Shown piece by piece: positions 8,104-19,100 of a stretch of 64,000 nt of DNA (within the stretch, counting starts at the first letter, position 1; the number at the start of each line of letters is the position of its first letter). The DNA is taken from positions 62,001 to 126,000 of the forward strand of contig JAFEBQ010000015.1 in NCBI GenBank assembly GCA_018242585.1, given 5' to 3'. Source of the stretch: Planctomycetota bacterium (lineage in GTDB: Bacteria > Planctomycetota > Planctomycetia > Pirellulales > PNKZ01). A model generated the notes under the pieces. That model had not been told where the DNA came from. It ran no database searches and saw only the letters and a program-made list of their open reading frames with translations. The translations under genes and the position numbers were made by a program.

Positions 8104-9318
8104 TCAGCAGTCGCAATGCACCAGCAGCGCCGCGATGCGAATCCAGGTTCCCTTTGATTGAGCGTTCTTGTCGCCCAACACCTTGATCTTCAGGGTGTGT
8201 TCGCCCGAGGGAAGGCTGTCGGACAAGATCGCGTAATTCGCGCGGGTGAACTTGAGAGCGTACTTGTCCCAACTGGAAAGACGCTGGGGCGGGCTGTCAT
8301 CGATGCTCCATTCGATGTCGCCGCTGTCCGGCGCAATCAACCAGAAGACGCCGATGGTGGTGCCGCTGAACTTGTGGACCAATTCCGTGCCCGGTTCGTG
8401 GCAGGCCAGATAGTGGGGAAAGTGCCCGGCGAATGACTTCTCTTCCTTGGTCCAGCCTGGCGCGTAGAGCGCGGTCACGTCTTGCATGTGCGCCCCGCTA
8501 AACGGATCGTTAGTCAGCGGGTCGGGCAAGTCGGTGGAACCTGGCGCGGGAGTGTCGCGCTGATGAGCCGCCAGGTACTCAGCGATCGTCTTCATGTACA
8601 GCGCGTACCCAGCGTCGTTGGGGTGGACGCCGTCCGTGGTCAGTGTTTCCCAAGTGCCGTTGCCTTGAGCGATCTGTTCCACCAGTGCGCGGCCGACATT
8701 AATTTCGGGAATGCCATAGTGCTGGGCAATCGCGTGGTGATACGTGACCGCCTTGGGTAGTTCTCCCTGGGCGTACGCCGGCGCCAGGGTTTTGGTGGTG
8801 GTGTAAACGAAGACAATCTCCGCCCAGGGATTGGCCAACAGGATTTGCCGGACAATCCCCTCGGTCGCGCGCTTGACGCGCTGCTCGGCCGAGCCGCCGT
8901 CGTTGACCGCGAATTCGACGAACACCAGATCGGGATCCTTGGCCAGCAGGTCGCGTGGGCAGCGGAACGCTCCCAGATCGGAGCCTGTTCCGCCGATCGC
9001 CGCGTTGACTTCCTTGATCGTGGCGTCGGGAAACTGCTGTTGAAACCAGGCGGTGGTGAGCGCCCGCCAGGAGGTCTTTCGACTGTCCGAAGCGCCAGCG
9101 CCGGCGGTAATCGAACCTCCCAGGTAGCCGATGGTCAGCGACTTCTTCGTCTTCAGCTTCTCGATCGCGCGCCCGATCGATTGCCGGGGCTCGGCGGCGG
9201 TGGCCCGCGCCGCGAACGCCACCAACCCAAGGAGGACAAACGCGACACTGGCGGCCCGGGCTTTTCGTATCGTCACCGGAAGTCGACTCCTCGTTTGACC
9301 AGTCGCCATGCCACACAT
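8104..9318 (-). CDS. Exported SGNH/GDSL-type hydrolase
   Basis: A 404-residue protein with a signal peptide (VAFVLLGLVAFAARATA, residues about 26-42). SGNH blocks are visible: LGGSITAGAGAS (block I, nucleophilic Ser), an AAIGGTGSDLGAFRC Gly block (II), FVEFAVNDGG with the Asn block (III) and DGVHPND with the Asp-x-x-His block (V). The C-terminal ~150 residues form an additional beta-rich region of unknown function. Such enzymes deacylate or deacetylate carbohydrates and lipids. The upstream SMP-30-like gene ends 47 bp before its start on the same strand, so the two may be co-transcribed. Confidence 0.85.
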   Translation of the reverse strand: MCGMATGQTRSRLPVTIRKARAASVAFVLLGLVAFAARATAAEPRQSIGRAIEKLKTKKSLTIGYLGGSITAGAGASDSRKTSWRALTTAWFQQQFPDATIKEVNAAIGGTGSDLGAFRCPRDLLAKDPDLVFVEFAVNDGGSAEQRVKRATEGIVRQILLANPWAEIVFVYTTTKTLAPAYAQGELPKAVTYHHAIAQHYGIPEINVGRALVEQIAQGNGTWETLTTDGVHPNDAGYALYMKTIAEYLAAHQRDTPAPGSTDLPDPLTNDPFSGAHMQDVTALYAPGWTKEEKSFAGHFPHYLACHEPGTELVHKFSGTTIGVFWLIAPDSGDIEWSIDDSPPQRLSSWDKYALKFTRANYAILSDSLPSGEHTLKIKVLGDKNAQSKGTWIRIAALLVHCDC

Positions 9319-9365
9319 TCAACGGCGCGAAGACCGCGACCAGGCTTCCACCACCAAAAGTAGAA

Positions 9366-10310
9366 TCACCTGTTCAGCTTAATGAACGCCACGGCGTTGT
9401 TGGGGTTCATGGGGATAATGAGCTGATGCTGCTTTGAGTCGTAGCCCATCGAGGCGGCGCTCGGGATGCCGGCGGCGATGATCGTGGCCTGCTGCCCCGG
9501 GACAATCTTCGAGACGCTGCCGAACTTGACGCTGCTGACGTACTTGGTGCCGTCGGCCAGGACGACGATGCCGTCGTTCCCTCCTTCGGCGGCATGCTCG
9601 GTGCGGACGAGCTTGCCATTTGAATCGAAAGTCAGCACGGCGTTGTCACCGACGTTGACCACCACCACGTTGCCATCCTGGTCAATCGCCACACCGTTGG
9701 GCAGCGCCAGCGGCTTGCCTTCGACAAAGCTCGAGACGTCGCCCGACGGCGTGATCTTGTAAACGCACTCCGGCGGCCGCGTGTTCGAGACAAAGATCGT
9801 GCCATCCTTGGTCACGGCAATGCCGTTGAGGAACGTGGAGCCCGGCACCGGGTACGCGCGGCCCGGCTGGCCCGTGGCCAAGTCGAACGTGCGGACGGTG
9901 TCGATGTCGGCCGTGTACAGTGTGCCCCCTTGGATGCAGCTACCCAAGGGATGATTCAACGTCAGCCCGTCGCGCGTGGCGCCGATCCATTTGGCCGTGT
10001 GAACCGTGCCATCGGGGTTCAACAGCGAGACATAGCCATCGTTCGGCTCCTGCTTCTCTGTCACGCCAGCGTTCATCACCACGATCAAGTTGCGCGTGGG
10101 ATCGTAGGTGACGCTTTCAGCAAAGCGGAAGCTGCCATAGACCTTGACGTTGCTGGTCAGCGGGACGAACTGCCCCGCTTCGTTCACCGAGCCCAGCGGC
10201 TTACCCGCTTGAAACGCCTTGGACTTGGCCGCCGGCGCTAGCTGTTGAGCAAGCGCGGCTCCACCACCCAACAACACCATCGTGACGAGTGCAACAGCGA
10301 ACATTTTCAT
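9366..10310 (-). CDS. SMP-30/gluconolactonase/NHL-repeat protein, exported
   Basis: A 314-residue six-bladed beta-propeller. It has a signal peptide (MFAVALVTMVLLGGGAALAQ). Repeating blade motifs include FLNGIAVTKDGTIFVSNTRP, ALPNGVAIDQDGNVVVVNVG and GNDGIVVLADGTKYVSSV, the pattern of SMP-30/gluconolactonase-like proteins. Known family members hydrolyse sugar lactones, but many planctomycete versions have no proven activity. It is upstream of the SGNH hydrolase on the same strand. The 254 bp upstream region presumably holds its promoter. Confidence 0.8.
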   Translation of the reverse strand: MKMFAVALVTMVLLGGGAALAQQLAPAAKSKAFQAGKPLGSVNEAGQFVPLTSNVKVYGSFRFAESVTYDPTRNLIVVMNAGVTEKQEPNDGYVSLLNPDGTVHTAKWIGATRDGLTLNHPLGSCIQGGTLYTADIDTVRTFDLATGQPGRAYPVPGSTFLNGIAVTKDGTIFVSNTRPPECVYKITPSGDVSSFVEGKPLALPNGVAIDQDGNVVVVNVGDNAVLTFDSNGKLVRTEHAAEGGNDGIVVLADGTKYVSSVKFGSVSKIVPGQQATIIAAGIPSAASMGYDSKQHQLIIPMNPNNAVAFIKLNR

Positions 10311-10564
10311 GAGTGCGCTACTTTCTGATTGGCAAGGTTGTTATTCAACTCGGAATCGATCTGCCGTCGAGACCACTGCCGCGACGCTGAACGCTTATGA
10401 TCTTATGTAAGGGCGAATGTTGTATAGGCGTGTCCTGGTGGCTTGTCAAGAAATGCACGGTGGCAACCGCAAACTATCCATCGCGCGCGGAATTGGCTGG
10501 CGTGTTGGCTCGGATCAAACGCCGGCAAAGGATTGTCGCTCGCTCTCGCCAAATACGCGATCTC

Positions 10565-11323
10565 TTAACCGCGGCCGACGAACGGCATTTGCGTGGCCAT
10601 GATCGTGACGAACAGCATGTTGGCGTCGAGCGGCAAGCCGGCCATGTGTAGCACCGTTCGCGCGACGTGTTGCACGTCCATGGTTGGCTCTGGCGCCATC
10701 GTGCCATTGGCCTGCGGAACGCCGCGACTCATCCGTTCGGTTAACTCGGTGGCCGCGTTGCCGATGTCGATCTGGCTGACGGCTATGTTGTGGGCCCGGC
10801 CATCGAGCGCCCCCGACTTGGTCAACCCGGCAATCGCGTGCTTGGTCGCTGTATAAGGTGCCGAATTGGGCCGCGGCGTGTGAGCAGAGATCGAGCCGTT
10901 GTTGATGATTCGTCCGCCGCGCGGCGACTGGGCTTTCATCACCCGAAACGCTTCGCGCATGCACCAGAACGCGCCCGACAGGTTCACATCGACCACCGAA
11001 CGCCATTGCGCGTCGCCGAGTTCGTCGAGCGGCACTGGCGGCGCGCCGATGCCGGCGTTGTTGAACAACAGGTCGACGCGGCGGAACTCTTGCATCACTC
11101 GATCGAAAAGCGACCGCACGGCAGCCGGATCGGTAACGTCGCAGGGGACTGTCAACGCGCTCGCGCCGTGCTCGCCCGCCAGTTCCTTTGTGGCAGCCAA
11201 CGCCTCGGCGCGACGGCCAACCAGCGCCACGGCGTACCCGTCGTGCAGCAACGCCAGCGCCACGGCTCGGCCAATTCCCGAGCCCGCGCCGGTGACGATG
11301 GCAATTCGGCGTGGCGTACTCAT
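10565..11323 (-). CDS. Short-chain dehydrogenase/reductase (SDR)
   Basis: A 252-residue classical SDR. The cofactor loop [11 protein letters not shown] opens the protein, NNAGIGAPP is the central NNAG motif, the catalytic Ser lies in NNGSISAHT, and YTATK is the active-site Tyr-x-x-x-Lys. The frame is open far upstream, but the start is set at the ATG at 11323, which has GGAG nine bases away and gives the normal family length; an ATG at 11338 overlapping the upstream stop is also possible. It follows the MFS permease by 14 bp, suggesting oxidation or reduction of the imported substrate. Confidence 0.9.
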   Translation of the reverse strand: MSTPRRIAIVTGAGSGIGRAVALALLHDGYAVALVGRRAEALAATKELAGEHGASALTVPCDVTDPAAVRSLFDRVMQEFRRVDLLFNNAGIGAPPVPLDELGDAQWRSVVDVNLSGAFWCMREAFRVMKAQSPRGGRIINNGSISAHTPRPNSAPYTATKHAIAGLTKSGALDGRAHNIAVSQIDIGNAATELTERMSRGVPQANGTMAPEPTMDVQHVARTVLHMAGLPLDANMLFVTIMATQMPFVGRG

Positions 11324-11337
11324 GGGAGGCTTCTCCA

Positions 11338-12609
11338 TCAATCTAACACGCGGCGATTTGGGTCGATGACGCACCAGGCCGCGGCGCCGACGGCGAACAA
11401 GCTGGCGATCAGGATCAGCGGCGCGTTCCAATCGGCGAATCGTTCCGCCAGGTAGATGACGACGATCGGGCTCAAGATGCTGCCGATCTGCCCCGACGTG
11501 TTCATCGTGGCGCTGAGCGCGGCCGTGTGGCTGCCCGCGATGTCCTGGCACGTTCCCCAGGCGGCCCCCAGCGTGAACATGCTGGCCGCGGTGCCAATCG
11601 AAATCAACGACGCCGCCACCATCGGTTCGCTGACCACGGTCGCTAGCGCCGTCGCCACGGCGGCCATCGCATAAGCGACAAAGCCGACGCCGGCGCGCCC
11701 CAGGCGGGCCCCGAATCGTCTCACCGCCCAATCGGTGGCCACGCCGCCGAACAAGTCGGCCAACACACTTAGCAGCAGCGGCAAACCCGCGAACACGCCC
11801 AATTCGGTATCGGAGAAGCCATGCTTCTCGTGCAGGAACGTCGGCAGCCAGGTAATGCAAAAGTAGAACACGAAACTGTTGGGAAAGTACATCACGCACA
11901 GGGCGATGACATTGCGATGCCTGAGCAGTTTGCGCCAGAAATGCCCATCGATGGCGTGTGGCGAGGCCAGATCGCGGCCGGCGTAGATCAAATCTCGCTC
12001 GGCCTCGTTCACTCGTGGATCGAGCGCCGGATCGTCACGGTACCAGCGCTGCCAGGCCGCGGCCCAGGCGAAGCCAATCACCCCGAACAGCACGAAGATC
12101 ATGCGCCAATGAAGATGGCCCAGCAGCAGCAAGACCAGCGAAGGAGTGAGCCCGCCCGAGAGATGCGCGCCGGCAAAGAAGACTCCCTGTACCGTGCCGC
12201 GCTCGCGGCGCGGTATCCACTGCGAGAAGGTGCGCGCCGCCGAGGGCCATGCGCCGGCTTCTCCCATGCCGAACAAGAAGCGAATGGCCATTAGCGAGTA
12301 CTGTCCCCAGGCAACGGCAGTGGCCACCGTGAAGGCCGACCACCAGCCGACGATGCGTGTAAGCACCAGGCGCGTTCCCAGCCGGTCGGCCCAAAGCGCG
12401 GTGGGAATCTCGAAGGCGGCATAGGCCAGCGCAAAGGCGCTGTAGACGTAGCTCATCTGGTCCTTGTCGAGGTCCAGGTCCGCCATGATCTGCGGCGCCA
12501 GGGTCGCGATGCAAGCGCGATCGAGGTACGTAACCATCGCCAACAGCACGCACAAGCCCACGACTCGATAGCGAGCCCGGCTGGGCGTGTACTGCTGTGT
12601 AACGGCCAT
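11338..12609 (-). CDS. MFS transporter, anion:cation symporter (hexuronate/phthalate) type
   Basis: A 423-residue inner-membrane permease with about 12 hydrophobic segments. The first helix contains [21 protein letters not shown], and [26 protein letters not shown] carries motif A, the arrangement of the ACS family (ExuT/GudP type). These import organic acids such as hexuronates with protons. It starts at the ATG at 12609 and is followed 14 bp later by the SDR gene, so the pair probably forms an uptake-and-oxidation unit for a sugar acid or related acid. The substrate is not certain. Confidence 0.85.
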   Translation of the reverse strand: MAVTQQYTPSRARYRVVGLCVLLAMVTYLDRACIATLAPQIMADLDLDKDQMSYVYSAFALAYAAFEIPTALWADRLGTRLVLTRIVGWWSAFTVATAVAWGQYSLMAIRFLFGMGEAGAWPSAARTFSQWIPRRERGTVQGVFFAGAHLSGGLTPSLVLLLLGHLHWRMIFVLFGVIGFAWAAAWQRWYRDDPALDPRVNEAERDLIYAGRDLASPHAIDGHFWRKLLRHRNVIALCVMYFPNSFVFYFCITWLPTFLHEKHGFSDTELGVFAGLPLLLSVLADLFGGVATDWAVRRFGARLGRAGVGFVAYAMAAVATALATVVSEPMVAASLISIGTAASMFTLGAAWGTCQDIAGSHTAALSATMNTSGQIGSILSPIVVIYLAERFADWNAPLILIASLFAVGAAAWCVIDPNRRVLD

Positions 12610-12682
12610 GAAGGGTCACATGGTTGAATTGCTGATGACGGCAGGCGAGATGGTGAGAAATCGAAAGAGATCACCGACCCGG

Positions 12683-13819
12683 TCACTTGGCGCGGCTGGC
12701 GTAGGTGCGGCCAAGTTTATCGACAATCGCCCGGCGGAGTTCCAGGACGTCGAGCTGGCCGCTTTTGCGATAGCACACTTCGCCGCCGGGGAGAATCAGC
12801 AGCGTGTGCGGGACCGGCCCCTCCCACTTGGCATCGAGCAAGTCGGCCAGCCGGTCACGGTTGCTGATCGTCGACAAATAGTTAGTGGTCGATGCGTGAT
12901 GCTCTTGCAAAACCTTGAGCACTGCATCGCGCTGTTCCGGCTCATCGATGCTGATGGTCACCAGCTGAAAGTCTCGCTTGCGATACATGCGATTGATGGC
13001 CACCAACTCGGGCATCTCGGCCACACAGGGCCCGCACCACGTGGCCCACACATTCACCAACAGCAATTTGCCGGTCTCGTTCTTCACCAACTTCTGCAGC
13101 GTCGCTTCATCGAGCGACTTCACCTCGGCGGTTTCCTGGTTGGCCTTGGCCAGCCAGGCCTCGGCTTCGGCGCGTTTTTCGGCCCACTTGGTCGAACAGC
13201 CAAACGTGCGGGTTCGTTCGACCGGCACGGCGCTTCCGGCCAGCAAGGCCTCGATGGCGTTGCGCGTGTCTTGACTGGTGACCAATCGGACGTCGGAATC
13301 GTCGATCCGTCCCACGTAGCGCAATTTGCGCCGGGCGTCGAATAAGAAGACTTGCGGCGTGGCGACCACGCCATAAGCGGCCGAGGTCTTTTGCGTCTCG
13401 CCGTCGTACAGGTAGGGGAACGCGAAGCTTCGCTCCTTGGCGCGGAGTTTCATATCTTCGAGCGAATCGCCGACGTCGGTGTAGCCCAACTCATCCAGCC
13501 GCAGCGCTTGATCATCATTCGGCGAAATGGCCACCAGCGCCACGCCACGATCCTGATAATCGGCATGCAACTTGATAATCCGCTCCTCGTAGGCTTGCGC
13601 CGTCGGGCAATGGTTGCAGGTGAACACAATCAGCAGCAACTTGGCATCGGCAAAGTCGGCCAGCGCATGTTGCTTGCCATCGACGCCAGGCAGCGAGAAA
13701 TCAGGCGCCGCGTCGCCTATTTCCAGCGATTTGAACCCAGGGGGCGCTGCCAGAGACGAAAACGCCGTACCCAGCGCGAGTGACAAGGCGATGAAGGCAT
13801 GAAGGCAGACAGATCGCAT
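12683..13819 (-). CDS. Exported two-domain redoxin (AhpC/TSA-like plus TlpA-like)
   Basis: A 378-residue protein with a signal peptide (residues 1-24). The N-terminal domain begins IGDAAPDFSLPGVDGK and has TCNHCPTAQAYEERI (C68-x-x-C71), as in peroxiredoxin-like thioredoxin proteins common in planctomycetes. The C-terminal domain (from about residue 235) has VNVWATWCGPCVAEMP (C262-x-x-C265), a TlpA/ResA-type thiol-disulfide motif. Periplasmic disulfide reduction or thiol peroxidase chemistry is likely. The start at 13819 was chosen because it opens the signal peptide. It lies 75 bp downstream of the small protein gene on the same strand. Confidence 0.85.
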   Translation of the reverse strand: MRSVCLHAFIALSLALGTAFSSLAAPPGFKSLEIGDAAPDFSLPGVDGKQHALADFADAKLLLIVFTCNHCPTAQAYEERIIKLHADYQDRGVALVAISPNDDQALRLDELGYTDVGDSLEDMKLRAKERSFAFPYLYDGETQKTSAAYGVVATPQVFLFDARRKLRYVGRIDDSDVRLVTSQDTRNAIEALLAGSAVPVERTRTFGCSTKWAEKRAEAEAWLAKANQETAEVKSLDEATLQKLVKNETGKLLLVNVWATWCGPCVAEMPELVAINRMYRKRDFQLVTISIDEPEQRDAVLKVLQEHHASTTNYLSTISNRDRLADLLDAKWEGPVPHTLLILPGGEVCYRKSGQLDVLELRRAIVDKLGRTYASRAK

Positions 13820-13894
13820 CGAGATGCTCTCTTGTGGTGCAAGTGGAATGTTCGTAATCCCCTTGTGGCAACTGCGGTGGAGTCGCATTGGTGA

Positions 13895-14146
13895 CTATCG
13901 GGCCGCTTTCACTCGGCGGGGCTTTTTCGACGGCGCCGCCTTGGCGGGCACGACTTTCCAGGTGAGCGCTCGTTCGGCGCCGCGTTCACGCGACAGCCCG
14001 ATTTCCTTCTCAAGCCGCTTGACCCATGCGGGGCATGGCGTGCTGTAAGGTAAATTGAGCTGGCTTTTCAGTTTGCCCCACGTCAGCCCGGCCGGCGACC
14101 GGCGCAGCGCTTGCTGGATCGCATCTCGAAACTCGACGTATCGCAT
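13895..14146 (-). CDS. Small conserved basic protein
   Basis: An 83-residue protein of unknown function. The ATG at 14146 follows GAGG. The N-terminal 50 residues (MRYVEFRDAIQQALRRSPAG, then LTWGKLKSQLNLPY and CPAWVKRLEKEIGL) look like a winged-helix-type fold. The tail is rich in Lys, Arg, Ala and Pro (PAKAAPSKKPRRVKAAR), as in nucleic-acid-binding proteins. It sits 26 bp below the caspase-like gene on the same strand. DNA or RNA binding is an inference. Confidence 0.6.
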   Translation of the reverse strand: MRYVEFRDAIQQALRRSPAGLTWGKLKSQLNLPYSTPCPAWVKRLEKEIGLSRERGAERALTWKVVPAKAAPSKKPRRVKAAR

Positions 14147-14172
14147 CAAAGACCTCGTGAAATCTGAAAGGG

Positions 14173-16065
14173 CTAGTCTGAGTTGCCGATATGTACGAAC
14201 GCGCGGCGGACGCGGTTGCCCGTGACCACTTCCTCCTCGTGCCAGCCCAGGTAGTGGACCTTGTACCGATCGCCGACCTTGGCCACCAGCCGGGCCGGGT
14301 ACCAGACGCCATTCTGCTCGACTTCGAGCGGCGGGCCTTCATGCGGCAGGCACACCTGGTCGCGCGTCGCCGAGTTGGCCACGTAATAGGGCCCCGGCTG
14401 ATTGTTGAAGCCCAGCACGTGGACGGCGAACTTCTCGCCGTGGTTCGGAGTTTCCGCCGGCGTGCCGATCAGCGCGGCGTACAGCCAACCATCGTGAACC
14501 ATCGCCCCCAGCCGGGGCGAAGCCTGGGTCAGTCGCAGCGAGCCCGGCATCCGCGGCGACTTGACCACCACGGGGCGGGTCAATTGCCCTTCATGGTTCG
14601 GCGTGGGGCACATCACCTTGTAGCGCGCCTCGACATAGCGTAACAACTCGTCCAGGTCGACGACGCCGTCGCGGCTGAAGTCGGCCTTGCCCCACAACCC
14701 TTCGAGCGCGGCGATGTCGAGTTCGTTGCTGGCCGTTTGCTTGCCCGAGCAGGCGCACAGCGCCGTCACGTTCGCCGGCACCGGCGGGTCGTTCTGATGC
14801 GCCGCGGCAAAGCCCCCGCTGCCGCAGGTTTCGATGAACACCAGGGCGTGACAGGCCAGCTTGGCCAACTCGGCCTTCAGATCATGGGCGTGCAGAATTT
14901 TGCCGTCGGCGGTCTCGACGCTCCAACCGGTCGTGGGATCGGTCGCTCCGTGCGAGGTGAAATAGATCACGACCTGGTCGTGGGCCTTGGCCTCGCGCTG
15001 CAGCCATCGCAATTGGTCGACAATCGCCTGGTGAGTACACTGTTTCCCCAGCAATAGCCGCGTTTGGGACGCGCGATAGAAGCTCTTGGCCTGTTCCTGA
15101 AACACCTTTTCAAACTCGCGCGGAAAGCAATCCCAACCGTCGATGCTGTCGATCGGGTGCAAGAACACTTCGTACAGCGAGCCATCCCGTTCGATCGTGT
15201 AGCACTGCCGCGGGCCGCCGAACAGGAACGCCGTGTTGGCGAATTCGGCTTTGCCAAGCTGAGGGCCGCGCCCTTCAGCCAACAGGGTTTCATGCAGGGT
15301 GCCATCGTTGCGAACCGTGTACAAGACGTCCTGCACGACGGTCGCGGCCAACGTCGAGGCCAGGCCCCGCGACGGGCCAAGGCGTTGTCGCGAGCCCGAT
15401 TGAAGATCAATCTTGGCCAAGTCGCCAGCCTTGTCGATGACGTAAAGCTGATCGCCGGCCGCCACCAGCGAAGTCACATCGTCGAAGTTCGCCGAACCGA
15501 CGCGGGAACGATTGCCGTCGGCCAGATTGGCAACCTGCAACGCGCCGCCAGTTTCGACGGTGTAGAGGTGGCCTTTCAAGATCGCGCCGGCCCGCGCGCC
15601 GACCCAGGCCCGCTGGGCTCCCACGAATGCCCACGCCCCGTTGGCCGGGTTCACCTTGTACAGTGTGCCGCTCTGCTCGATCGTCCACAGACTGCCGCCG
15701 CCGGCGAACATCAGCCGTGTCTGATCAAAGCCCGGCGCCGCCACTTGAGCCCATTGACCATTGTCGAGTCGCGTGACGTAGAGCGCGCCGTTGGCTTCGG
15801 CCGTGTACAGCCGATCGCCGAGGATCGCCCCGGCGCGGGTGCCGCGCCAGGCTTGCGGCTTGCCCAGTTGCCGCCAGTGCCCGCGTATGCCTTGCTGGTT
15901 CAGCGCGATGCCAAGCTGATAGAGGTCTCCGGTTGGCTCGGCGGCAAACAATTTTGAGTCAGCATCGACTCCTGTGAACGCCGCGACCAATAACAGCAGC
16001 ATCAAAAGTCTCGCCACGAAGCGGCGCGACGGCGACCAGCGGTGAATGAGGAGCACGCAGTCCAT
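14173..16065 (-). CDS. Exported propeller-caspase protein with EF-hand and Tudor-like C-terminus
   Basis: A 630-residue multidomain protein. Residues 1-42 form a signal peptide. Residues about 46-300 hold six or so repeats of about 40 residues (GDRLYTAEANGALYV, GGSLWTIEQSGTLYKV, GHLYTVETGGALQV, DQLYVIDKAGDLAKI, DVLYTVRNDGTLHE), a tectonin/propeller-like array. Residues about 305-485 form a caspase-like (C14) domain with His372 in YFTSHG and Cys414 in FIETCGSGG, followed by an EF-hand-like loop DFSRDGVVDLDE (462-473). Residues 580-625 (GVWYPARLVAKVGDRYKVHY) resemble an agenet/Tudor-knot barrel. The gene lies 36 bp downstream of the kinase-WD40 gene, suggesting joint function. The substrate is unknown. 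Confidence 0.8.
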   Translation of the reverse strand: MDCVLLIHRWSPSRRFVARLLMLLLLVAAFTGVDADSKLFAAEPTGDLYQLGIALNQQGIRGHWRQLGKPQAWRGTRAGAILGDRLYTAEANGALYVTRLDNGQWAQVAAPGFDQTRLMFAGGGSLWTIEQSGTLYKVNPANGAWAFVGAQRAWVGARAGAILKGHLYTVETGGALQVANLADGNRSRVGSANFDDVTSLVAAGDQLYVIDKAGDLAKIDLQSGSRQRLGPSRGLASTLAATVVQDVLYTVRNDGTLHETLLAEGRGPQLGKAEFANTAFLFGGPRQCYTIERDGSLYEVFLHPIDSIDGWDCFPREFEKVFQEQAKSFYRASQTRLLLGKQCTHQAIVDQLRWLQREAKAHDQVVIYFTSHGATDPTTGWSVETADGKILHAHDLKAELAKLACHALVFIETCGSGGFAAAHQNDPPVPANVTALCACSGKQTASNELDIAALEGLWGKADFSRDGVVDLDELLRYVEARYKVMCPTPNHEGQLTRPVVVKSPRMPGSLRLTQASPRLGAMVHDGWLYAALIGTPAETPNHGEKFAVHVLGFNNQPGPYYVANSATRDQVCLPHEGPPLEVEQNGVWYPARLVAKVGDRYKVHYLGWHEEEVVTGNRVRRAFVHIGNSD

Positions 16066-16101
16066 GATGTCACGATACCGATTCGGTGAACGTATCGAAA
16101 G

Positions 16102-19100
16102 TTAATTCGCGCCGAACATGCCCGTCTTGCCTGGCGACGGTTGAAACTCGACCGGGATTTCTTTCAGCAACCGCTGGTGGAGTGACTGAATCTGCCCGCT
16201 GTCCAAGGGCTTGATCACGCCGCGCGGGTCAATGCTGCGCGTCGCGAGCAGTTGGCACATGGTTTCGAGTTGCTCGGCCGGAAACGGCGCCGGCTGCAAT
16301 CGCCACCATCGCAATTCCTGGAAATCGAGCGTGGTCAGCCACTGCCCATCCGGGCTGAAGACGATCGACTTGGCCGGCACACCGCTCAGTCGTGGCACGA
16401 TCGATTCTCCTGTTTCGAGATCGATCAGCTTCACGCCGCGAAAGGTCGTCGCGGCCACGAATTCACCGCTTGGGTGAATCGCGAGATCGATCATCAAGTC
16501 GCGCGTGGGGATCAAGACGGGGGGCAGGTCCGCTTGTTGCCAATCCCAAACCTTGAACTCGCGGTCAAAGCCCGACGTCAGCAGCCGTCGGCCATCGGGC
16601 GAGAACATGCCTCGGACAATGGCCGAGCGGGCTTCGAACGAGCGCGCCAGCCAGGGTTCACGCGAAAAATCCCAGACACGCAACGCGCCGCGATTCCCCC
16701 CCGCCAAGGCCACCGGCTCTCGTGGGTGAAACGCCAGCACGTCGATCATTTCGCCCGGCCCGCGCTCGTGCAAAGGCAGCGGCTTGCCGCGCGGCGCTCC
16801 GGTGGCCGGATCCCAAACCTTGACCACGCCGTCAGCGCCGCCGGTAATCAGCCAGCGTCCGTCCGCGCTGAACGCGGCGTCGCTGACCTGGCCGGCGTGT
16901 TGCAGGACCGCTTCGAGCGGCTTTCCGGTGGCCACGTCCCACAAGCGGGCCGTCTTGTCGGCGCTGCAAGAAACCAGCCGTTGGCCGCGTGGATCGAAGC
17001 GCAACTGGGTAATGGAGCCCTGATGTTGCGTCGCGGCGTCGCGCCGCCTACCGTTGTCGGCCTGCCACCAGTGGACCGAGCCGTCGGCACAACCCGCGGC
17101 CAGCCAGCGGCCATCGGGTGAAAGCGCCACGGCGCTGACAGTCGACGGGTGATCCAAGGGGCCATGTCGCACCGAGCCCGACGTGGGGTCAAGCAGCCAG
17201 GCTTGAGCGCCGCCATAGGCCGCCAAGGTGGAACCGTCTGGAGCAAAGGCCACGTGGGCCAGTTGTTTGACATCGGTCAGTCGCGCGTGGCCCAGGCGCG
17301 CTGACCGGCTGACGTCCCACCGCGCGCCGAATCCGCCGTTAGCGATCAGCACGCCCTCCGCAGTCGGTTGTACGACGGGCGCCGCCGGATGCCGCCACGG
17401 CGCGGCCAGCGACTCGCCCGTAGCGCTGCTGAAAAGCTGTACGGTGTGATCGTACGTCACGGTGACAAATCGCGCGCCGTCGGCGCTGAACCGCGCCGAG
17501 AACGGCGCATCGCGCAGTTCGATCGAATCGCCCGCCGGTTTGCCCGTTGCCGTGTCCCACAGTCGCACGGTGCGGTCGCCACACAGGGTCAGCATGCGAA
17601 TCGAGTCGGGACTGAACACCGCCCGGGTCACCACCCCGCGATGAAGCAGCGGCGGCCCGGCCGGCTCGTGGGTCTGGGCGTCCCACAGTTGAGCGGACGA
17701 TTCGCCGCTGGCGCTAACGATCTGCTTTCCATTGGGGCTGAACGTGGCGTACCAGAGGCTGGGCACGTTGATCGCCGGCTCGATCGGTTGGCCCGTGGCC
17801 AGGTCAAACACTTCCAGCTTGTTATTCGAACCGATCAACAAACGCTGATTGTCGACGCTCCAACTCAGGGCGCGAATCTCGGCGGGAAAGAGCAACGGCT
17901 TGCCTCGCGCCGCGCCAGTTTCCAAGTTGAACACTTCCACGGCCCGCGCCTTGCCGGGCAGAGTGACCACCGCCAGCCAGCGCCCGTCGGGGCTGATGTA
18001 CGAGTCGGCCTCAACGGCCGAGGTGCCCATGGGAGGGGCGAAGCCATATTGCGTCTGGATCGCGGGTTCAAGTTGCTTGCCCGTCGCCGCGTCCCAAATG
18101 AAAACCGACTTGGGAATCACCTGCGTGACGATCCGCTTGTTGTCGGGCGTGAAACCTTCCCAGCAAGTCACCTCGTTGTGAACCAGCGGCGGCCACAATT
18201 CGCGCCCCGTCGTTGTGTCGACACCAAACACCTTTCCGTCACCGCTGGCGGCCAGCACGAGTTGCCCGTTGGGCGAGATCGTGTTGCGAATGATCCACCG
18301 CTGTTGCTGCAAGGGCAGCGCCCAAAGCCGCGTCGGCCGAGGCAGGTTCTTGAGCAACAATGACAGCCGCAAGCGATTGAGTCGGGCTTGTTGTGGATCG
18401 AGGTCTTCCATCGCGGCCAGCGACTTGGAGTACCAGAGGGCCGCTCCGCCCGGATCCCCCTCGTCTTCCAGGCGCGCCCCGTTGGCCAGTTCCAGGTTGA
18501 TGAGCGAGTGCTGCGCCGACTCGCGCTGGGTCACCGCCTCGCGACGGGCGCCTTCGACGACGAAGGTCGCCGCGGTCACGATCGTCAGCAGCAGCGGCAA
18601 GACCACGGCAACGGCCATCGTCCAGGTCCGATGCTTGCGCATCCGCCGGAACCAGCGCTCCTGAAACCGTTCACGATAGTTGGCCACCGGTTCGTCGGCC
18701 AGCCAGTGCTCGACCTCGCCGGCCAGCGCACGGGCCGAGGCAAAGCGGGCGTCGGGGCGCAGCGCCATGGCCGTCGAGCAGATCGCTTCGAGGGGCGGGC
18801 TGACGTCGGCCCGCACCTGGCGCGCGGGGGGAATCTCGCCGCGCTGCACGCGGACGATCACCTCGTCGAGCCGCGCCCACTCCAACGGAGCCTGCGCGGT
18901 CAGCAGATGGTACAGCGTCGCCCCCAGGCTGTAGATATCGCTCCGCGTGCCGACGCGCGTGAGGTCGCCGAGCGCCTGCTCGGGGCTCATGTAATTCGGC
19001 GTGCCAATGGTCGAACCCTGCATGGTCATCGCGGCGGGACTCAACTGCGGCATCACGGCATGGCGCGGCTCGTGATCGGTCTCGTCGAGCAACTTGGCCA

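Noticed and set aside
10565..11899. 444-codon extended version of the SDR gene
   Set aside because: The added N-terminal 190 residues read through the MFS gene in the wrong frame; SDR motifs and the GGAG site place the start at 11323.
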